Source: Paenibacillus psychroresistens (lineage in GTDB: Bacteria > Bacillota > Bacilli > Paenibacillales > NBRC-103111). Taken from it: DNA of 64,000 bases. Below the pieces are notes generated by a model that made no database searches, was not told the origin of the DNA, and saw only the letters and a program-made list of their open reading frames with translations. The DNA lies in NCBI RefSeq assembly GCF_009728935.1, contig NZ_CP034235.1:5965501-6029500 (forward strand), in the 5' to 3' direction. Positions 60,084 through 64,000 of the stretch are shown here, one piece after another. Position numbers and translations under genes: made by a program. Positions within the stretch are counted from its first letter, which is position 1, and each line of letters begins with the position of its first letter.

Positions 60084-61163
60084 TTACTTCTTAGGTAAAA
60101 ACTCAGTTGTATAGGCTTTTGTAATATCTTGCGGAGCTTTCAATAATTTAACTTCCACCAATTGAGTATTCATTGCTTCCCAACGCTCTTTCGTCATAAT
60201 CCCAATTCCGCCGGTTGCAGCATCTCCACCGTTAATCAATGGAATTTGTGCTGCTGCACTATAATCCATTTTCTCTAGCGGCATATCTGGATTTCTTTCT
60301 TGGATCACTGGGTTAATTTCTTTTGGATTCGCGATATAATACTCCCAGCCTTTGATGGTTGCTTCAACGAAAGCTCTAACCTGATCTGGATGATTCTTAA
60401 TCATATCCTCGGTAGTGTACATCAGGTTTCCATAAGGGCTAAAGCCAGAATCGGAATTCAATAGATATTCCGTTTCAATTCCTTGAATCTTCAAATCATA
60501 GGGCTCTGATGTAATGTAGCCTTGGACAACGGAAGTTTCATCACTCGCAAAGCTTGCAAGCTCGTAGTTGTATTTCATTTCTGTAACTTTGCCTAAGTCA
60601 AACTTTATCTTCATATATTCCCAATACCCAGCACCCGGGCTTACATAAACCTTGCGCCCGTTTAAATCTGCATAAGATTTAATGGCTTGGCCTTTGTGAT
60701 AAATCAAGGCTTGCGGACTCTTCTGAAAAGTGCCCATAATCGCTACAATCGGAATTCCATTCTCACGGGCTAATAAAATTTCATCCGTTGACCCCATGCC
60801 GAATTGGACTTTACCTGAAGCAATAAGTGCTGATGCATTAATCCCAGGACCGCCGGAAGTAATGGTCATATCCAGACCTGCATCCTTATAAAAGCCTTTA
60901 GCCAATGCTGCATAGTTTCCGCCATGCTCAGGCTGAGCTACCCAGTTAGTGACCTGTGCAACCTTATATAGTTCCTTTGGTACGGGTGAAGCGGTCGCAG
61001 CTTCAGTTGGAGCAACAGAACTTGCGGGAGTCGTGCTGGTTACAGGACTTGCACTAACTTCCTCACTAGATGTGCTTTTCTCACCACAGCCTGCAATAAA
61101 CATTACCAATACTAGCATAATTACAAAAGCGATTTGACCCACAGCTGAATTACGATTTTTCAT
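60084..61163 (-). CDS. NitT/TauT-type substrate-binding lipoprotein (NMT1/ThiY-like)
   Basis: A 359-residue binding protein. The lipobox VMFIAGCGEK puts the lipidated Cys near residue 26, followed by a Ser/Thr/Ala/Pro linker. The mature part has the NMT1/ThiY pattern: VTNWVAQPEHGGNYAALAKG, GKVQFGMGSTDEILLARENG and DLNGRKVYVSPGAGYWEYMK. Proteins of this branch bind small N-containing compounds such as formylaminopyrimidine, riboflavin precursors or taurine. GGGGAG lies eight bases before the ATG. It belongs with the permease 74 bases upstream and the ATPase at the window edge. Confidence 0.9.
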   Translation of the reverse strand: MKNRNSAVGQIAFVIMLVLVMFIAGCGEKSTSSEEVSASPVTSTTPASSVAPTEAATASPVPKELYKVAQVTNWVAQPEHGGNYAALAKGFYKDAGLDMTITSGGPGINASALIASGKVQFGMGSTDEILLARENGIPIVAIMGTFQKSPQALIYHKGQAIKSYADLNGRKVYVSPGAGYWEYMKIKFDLGKVTEMKYNYELASFASDETSVVQGYITSEPYDLKIQGIETEYLLNSDSGFSPYGNLMYTTEDMIKNHPDQVRAFVEATIKGWEYYIANPKEINPVIQERNPDMPLEKMDYSAAAQIPLINGGDAATGGIGIMTKERWEAMNTQLVEVKLLKAPQDITKAYTTEFLPKK

Positions 61164-61237
61164 GTTTCGTTCTCCCCATTCCTACTTATATTTTTATATT
61201 TGATAAAGCTTTGAAGCCTAGGTTGGGTGAAAAAGAA

Positions 61238-62137
61238 TTAGCTTTCTGTTCTCATTTCCGATTCATGCCAGGAGCTTAACATCCACTTGGAGAAAGCATT
61301 AACGACTAGAAAGAATGCAATACCCAATGCCGAAGCCGCCAGCCCGCAAGCAAAAAGATAAGGAGTCTGCAAACGGCTTGCAGCAACTGTAATCGCGTAG
61401 CCCAAACCACCTCTTGAACCGCCAACACCTGCGACATATTCACCAACAATCGCGCCAATGACGGATAGGGAACAAGAAATTTTTAGACCGCCGACGATAT
61501 AAGGAAGTGCAGCTGGGATTCGCAGCTTCCACATCACTTGAAGCTGTGAAGCGCCATACAGATGGAATAAATTTTTCATATTATGGTCCGTTGAATTCAA
61601 ACCAATAATTGTATTGGATAGCATAGGGAAGAATGCGATAAGAAAAGTAATGACCACAATGGCGTAAAATCCAGGCCCAACCCAAATCACGATAATCGGA
61701 GCAATCGCAACAATCGGGATTGTTTGTAGAATAATCGCATAGGGATAAACAACTTTTTCAATCGTTTTGGAAAGTGCCAATAGCACAGCGGCGGTAATGC
61801 CAATAATGATACTGAAGAAAAAACCCAATAGTGATTCAAAAATAGTCGTTAATACGGAAGCTTTTAGATTAGGCCATTTGTCTATTGCAGCATGAAAAAT
61901 ATCGGAGGGCCTCGGAAAAATAAAGGTTCTGGTATCTAATAAAGCTAGTAAGAGCTCCCAACCGCCTATGAAAAAAATAAACATAAGAATGGGACCAATT
62001 GCCTTTAGCAAAAACTTAACAAGCAAACTTCTCGATCCGCTTATACCAGGATCCGCTTTTTGGGTCCAAGACTTTCTAATTTTTGCTGGTAAAATCTCAT
62101 CTGCCATCATTCGCAAATATCTTTCATCCATTGCCAT
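61238..62137 (-). CDS. NitT/TauT-type ABC permease (SsuC/ThiX-like)
   Basis: A 299-residue permease. A 45-residue polar N-terminus (containing ILPAKIRKSWTQK) precedes six helices; the ATPase-docking loop is LYGASQLQVMWKLRIPAALP and the GAIVGEYVAGVGGSRGGLGY block is diagnostic of this family. GGAGG lies nine bases before the ATG, 24 bases after the FAD-oxidase gene. It works with the lipoprotein and the ATPase of this operon. Confidence 0.92.
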   Translation of the reverse strand: MAMDERYLRMMADEILPAKIRKSWTQKADPGISGSRSLLVKFLLKAIGPILMFIFFIGGWELLLALLDTRTFIFPRPSDIFHAAIDKWPNLKASVLTTIFESLLGFFFSIIIGITAAVLLALSKTIEKVVYPYAIILQTIPIVAIAPIIVIWVGPGFYAIVVITFLIAFFPMLSNTIIGLNSTDHNMKNLFHLYGASQLQVMWKLRIPAALPYIVGGLKISCSLSVIGAIVGEYVAGVGGSRGGLGYAITVAASRLQTPYLFACGLAASALGIAFFLVVNAFSKWMLSSWHESEMRTES

Positions 62138-62161
62138 GGTCTTCTTCCTCCTTTCCTTCCA

Positions 62162-63490
62162 TTAGATTTCGACTGCAATCTTTCCTGGATTTAAGAGTCC
62201 TAGAGGATCATTTTCCAGCTTTTTCTTCTGCATATTGTTTAATTTGCCTGCTGCTCCGCCTTTAAGCGTCCAAACATGAGGATCACTCACTGAAACTCCA
62301 ATCGATTCAAAGAAACGGATGATTTCATAGAGTCTTGCTTCGTTTGTAAATCTGATTAGTGGAATAGATCCTGGAACAATCCGAACTCCCGAGCGCATCC
62401 ATTCAAAATGAAGCAGCACTTCATCACCATATTCCGCTTTAATTTGCTGCATTTGGCTGATGAAATTCTCTGGTGAAAATCCAGCTTGGATATAGGTGAT
62501 TGTAGGCTCAGCCTTGAGCGCCCAAAGTGTAGTATGATTCCAAGTAAAATCCGATAAGCCTAATACCTTGTGATAGAAAGCCGCTTCAATAACATGAGAA
62601 ACTCTTCCTTTATATTTTGCAGCAAATAAGGTAAGTGAAGGTAAAGTGCCATCCTCTGTCTCGAGAAATACAACGTGCGCTCCTGGCTTTAAATGCTTGG
62701 CGAGCGGAACAAAAAAGGAAGGGATCGGCCATTCCATTGGAGTTAATAATCTTTTTGGAATAGTTTCGTTGTGTGCTAAGGCATGTGCAAAATGTAGCGA
62801 ATCCTCTAAGCTTTCAAAAGAGACGATGCTTTGCACCCATTCCTTACTCGGACAAAGTCGAATAACGACCTCAGTAAGGATGCCTGTAGTGCCATAATTG
62901 TGAATATAATTGTGGAGCTCTGCACCGCGAATCACTAGTCTTTGCGGGTTTTCTTCCATGGTGTAAACGATGGCTTCAAGCACATTGTCGTCCCAAAGTG
63001 TTCCCCAAGAAATCGAGCCGATCCCGCCGGAGCCTCCACTAATAAATCCGCCAATTGTTGCTTTGACAAAGGTGCTTGGGTACATTCGCAGCTCTTGACC
63101 CTGCTCACGAACCTTTTTCTCAAGCACGCCCATCTTCATTCCGCACTGTACTCGCACGTAGCCGTCGCCTATCTCAACAACTTTATCCAAACCACTTACA
63201 TCAAGCACAATTCCACCTTCAAGCGGAACCGCCTGACCATAGTTGCCTGTACCTGCTCCACGAACCGTAACAGGAATTTTCTGGCTATAGGCATAGGTTA
63301 ATACTTGGTTAACCTCTTGTTCATTCGATGCAAGTACTATTCCTTCTGCAAGCTTGTGCTTCAGCTTGGGCTCGAGTATGGGTGAGTACCAATAATAATC
63401 CTTGGAGTATTTTTCGAGTGAAGCGGTATCCAGCAATAATTTGCTTTCACCTAGCAATTCTGCGATTTGCTCTTTCCATTCGTTTTTCAT
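62162..63490 (-). CDS. FAD-linked oxidase (GlcD/VAO-type)
   Basis: A 442-residue flavoprotein of the vanillyl-alcohol-oxidase fold. FAD-binding blocks are VTVRGAGTGNYGQAVPLEGG, the Gly-rich GGFISGGSGGIGSISWGTLW and the C-terminal LLNPGKI. The substrate domain lies in residues about 230-410. There is no signal peptide, so it acts in the cytoplasm, probably oxidising a hydroxy acid or a ring C-H next to nitrogen. The ATG has AGGAGG ten bases upstream and follows the ATPase gene by 14 bases. A flavin oxidase inside an ABC operon implies that the imported compound or an intermediate is oxidised before or after ring opening. Confidence 0.88.
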   Translation of the reverse strand: MKNEWKEQIAELLGESKLLLDTASLEKYSKDYYWYSPILEPKLKHKLAEGIVLASNEQEVNQVLTYAYSQKIPVTVRGAGTGNYGQAVPLEGGIVLDVSGLDKVVEIGDGYVRVQCGMKMGVLEKKVREQGQELRMYPSTFVKATIGGFISGGSGGIGSISWGTLWDDNVLEAIVYTMEENPQRLVIRGAELHNYIHNYGTTGILTEVVIRLCPSKEWVQSIVSFESLEDSLHFAHALAHNETIPKRLLTPMEWPIPSFFVPLAKHLKPGAHVVFLETEDGTLPSLTLFAAKYKGRVSHVIEAAFYHKVLGLSDFTWNHTTLWALKAEPTITYIQAGFSPENFISQMQQIKAEYGDEVLLHFEWMRSGVRIVPGSIPLIRFTNEARLYEIIRFFESIGVSVSDPHVWTLKGGAAGKLNNMQKKKLENDPLGLLNPGKIAVEI

Positions 63491-63504
63491 ATGATGCCAC
63501 CCTC

Positions 63505-64000
63505 CTAATGCTTAAGCGCATGAGATACTTCTCTAACAAACTCGCCGAATTGTGCTGCAGAACGAAAGGCTTCATTACGCGGATAAGGTTCCGGTAAAGC
63601 AATCGTACTGGAAACCTTCCCTGGCCTAGGCGTCATAACGACGACTCGAGTGGAGAGGAATACCGATTCAAACACATTATGCGTAATAAAAAGCACCGTC
63701 ATTTTTGAATCCTTCTGCCAGATATTGAGCAGCTCTTCTTGCAGGGTTTGGCGGGTAATTTCATCCAGTGCACCAAACGGCTCATCCATAAGCAGCAGCT
63801 TAGGACGCTGTGCCAATGCTCTTGCTATCGAGACTCGCATTTTCATACCGCCTGACAGCTGCCTAGGCAACGCTTTTGTGTAATCCTTCAAGCCCACTAG
63901 CTCAAGCACACGTTCAGCTTCTTCATGTGTTTTCTTTTTTGATATTCCACGTATTTCTAAAGGCAAAGCCACATTATCTAACAGTGTTCGCCAAGGAAGT
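63505..64000 (-). CDS. NitT/TauT-type ABC ATPase (SsuB-like), N-terminus beyond the window
   Basis: The frame is open to the window edge; the visible 164 residues are the C-terminal two thirds of the ATPase. It begins after the Q-loop with LPWRTLLDNVALPLEIRG, then has the signature LSGGMKMRVSIARAL, Walker B KLLLMDEPFGALDE, and the switch His in VLFITHNVFESVFL. Signature LSGGMKMR rather than LSGGQ is common in this family. Walker A lies outside. It powers the permease and binding protein encoded downstream, so unlike the three sugar importers this system carries its own ATPase. Confidence 0.93.
   Translation of the reverse strand, partial: LPWRTLLDNVALPLEIRGISKKKTHEEAERVLELVGLKDYTKALPRQLSGGMKMRVSIARALAQRPKLLLMDEPFGALDEITRQTLQEELLNIWQKDSKMTVLFITHNVFESVFLSTRVVVMTPRPGKVSSTIALPEPYPRNEAFRSAAQFGEFVREVSHALKH

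Noticed and set aside
1..64000. tRNA or rRNA genes, insertion sequences, prophage, toxin-antitoxin or restriction systems
   Set aside because: No cloverleaf with TTCGA-type loops, rRNA core sequence, transposase, integrase or defence-protein motif was recognised on either strand.

Overview
The window looks like chromosomal DNA of a Paenibacillus-type member of the Bacillota. I infer this from the moderate-to-low GC content, strong AGGAGG/GAGGTG ribosome sites with many TTG and GTG starts, repeated YesM/YesN-type two-component pairs beside ATPase-less sugar importers, many intracellular glycosidases, CcpA-type cre sites, and a PAS kinase of the sporulation-kinase type. No rRNA, tRNA, phage, IS element or CRISPR array was seen.

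Layout. 1-3780: a truncated response regulator, decayed LamG-domain fragments, an intergenic repeat cluster, a small stress-protein-like gene, a cardiolipin synthase and a multiply frameshifted gene. 3780-19097 (locus 1): two importer permeases, a binding lipoprotein, GH78 and GH106 alpha-L-rhamnosidases and an ABC exporter on the minus strand, divergent from a YesN regulator/YesM kinase pair. 19082-21350: a BNR-repeat lipoprotein and a DUF3048 lipoprotein. 21468-38549 (locus 2): a LacI-type repressor with recognisable operators, a GH2 beta-mannosidase-like enzyme, a second YesM/YesN pair, a second importer, an SGNH esterase, a mutarotase-fold protein, a 749-residue protein of unknown function and, divergently, a 664-residue secreted protein of unknown function. 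38557-41400: a lipid-kinase family protein, repeat-rich intergenic DNA, an aldo/keto reductase and a small Sm-like membrane protein. 41481-51182 (locus 3): a third kinase/regulator pair, a third importer, a five-bladed-propeller glycosidase and a GH78-like enzyme. 51210-55149: an MBL hydrolase, a CoaD-like adenylyltransferase, two small unknowns and a three-PAS histidine kinase. 55220-64000: one long minus-strand operon joining a NitT/TauT-type ABC importer to an FAD oxidase, a CodA-like amidohydrolase, an isochorismatase-fold hydrolase, a cupin, an amidase and a fumarylacetoacetase-family enzyme. It probably takes up and breaks down a nitrogen-containing cyclic compound and continues past the window end.

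How it fits together. The three sugar loci share one design: an outside signal is sensed by a YesM kinase, an AraC-type regulator switches on a lipoprotein/two-permease importer with no ATPase of its own (a shared MsmX-type ATPase is presumed), and cytoplasmic glycosidases trim the imported oligosaccharide. All four binding-protein genes are followed at once by an RNA hairpin, which suggests a common way of making more binding protein than the downstream products. Locus 2 has an extra layer: a LacI repressor with three matching palindromes placed on its own, the GH2 and the secreted-protein promoters. The best candidates for undescribed biology are the two unknown toroid-like proteins of locus 2, the catabolic operon at the right end, and two families of small intergenic hairpin repeats.
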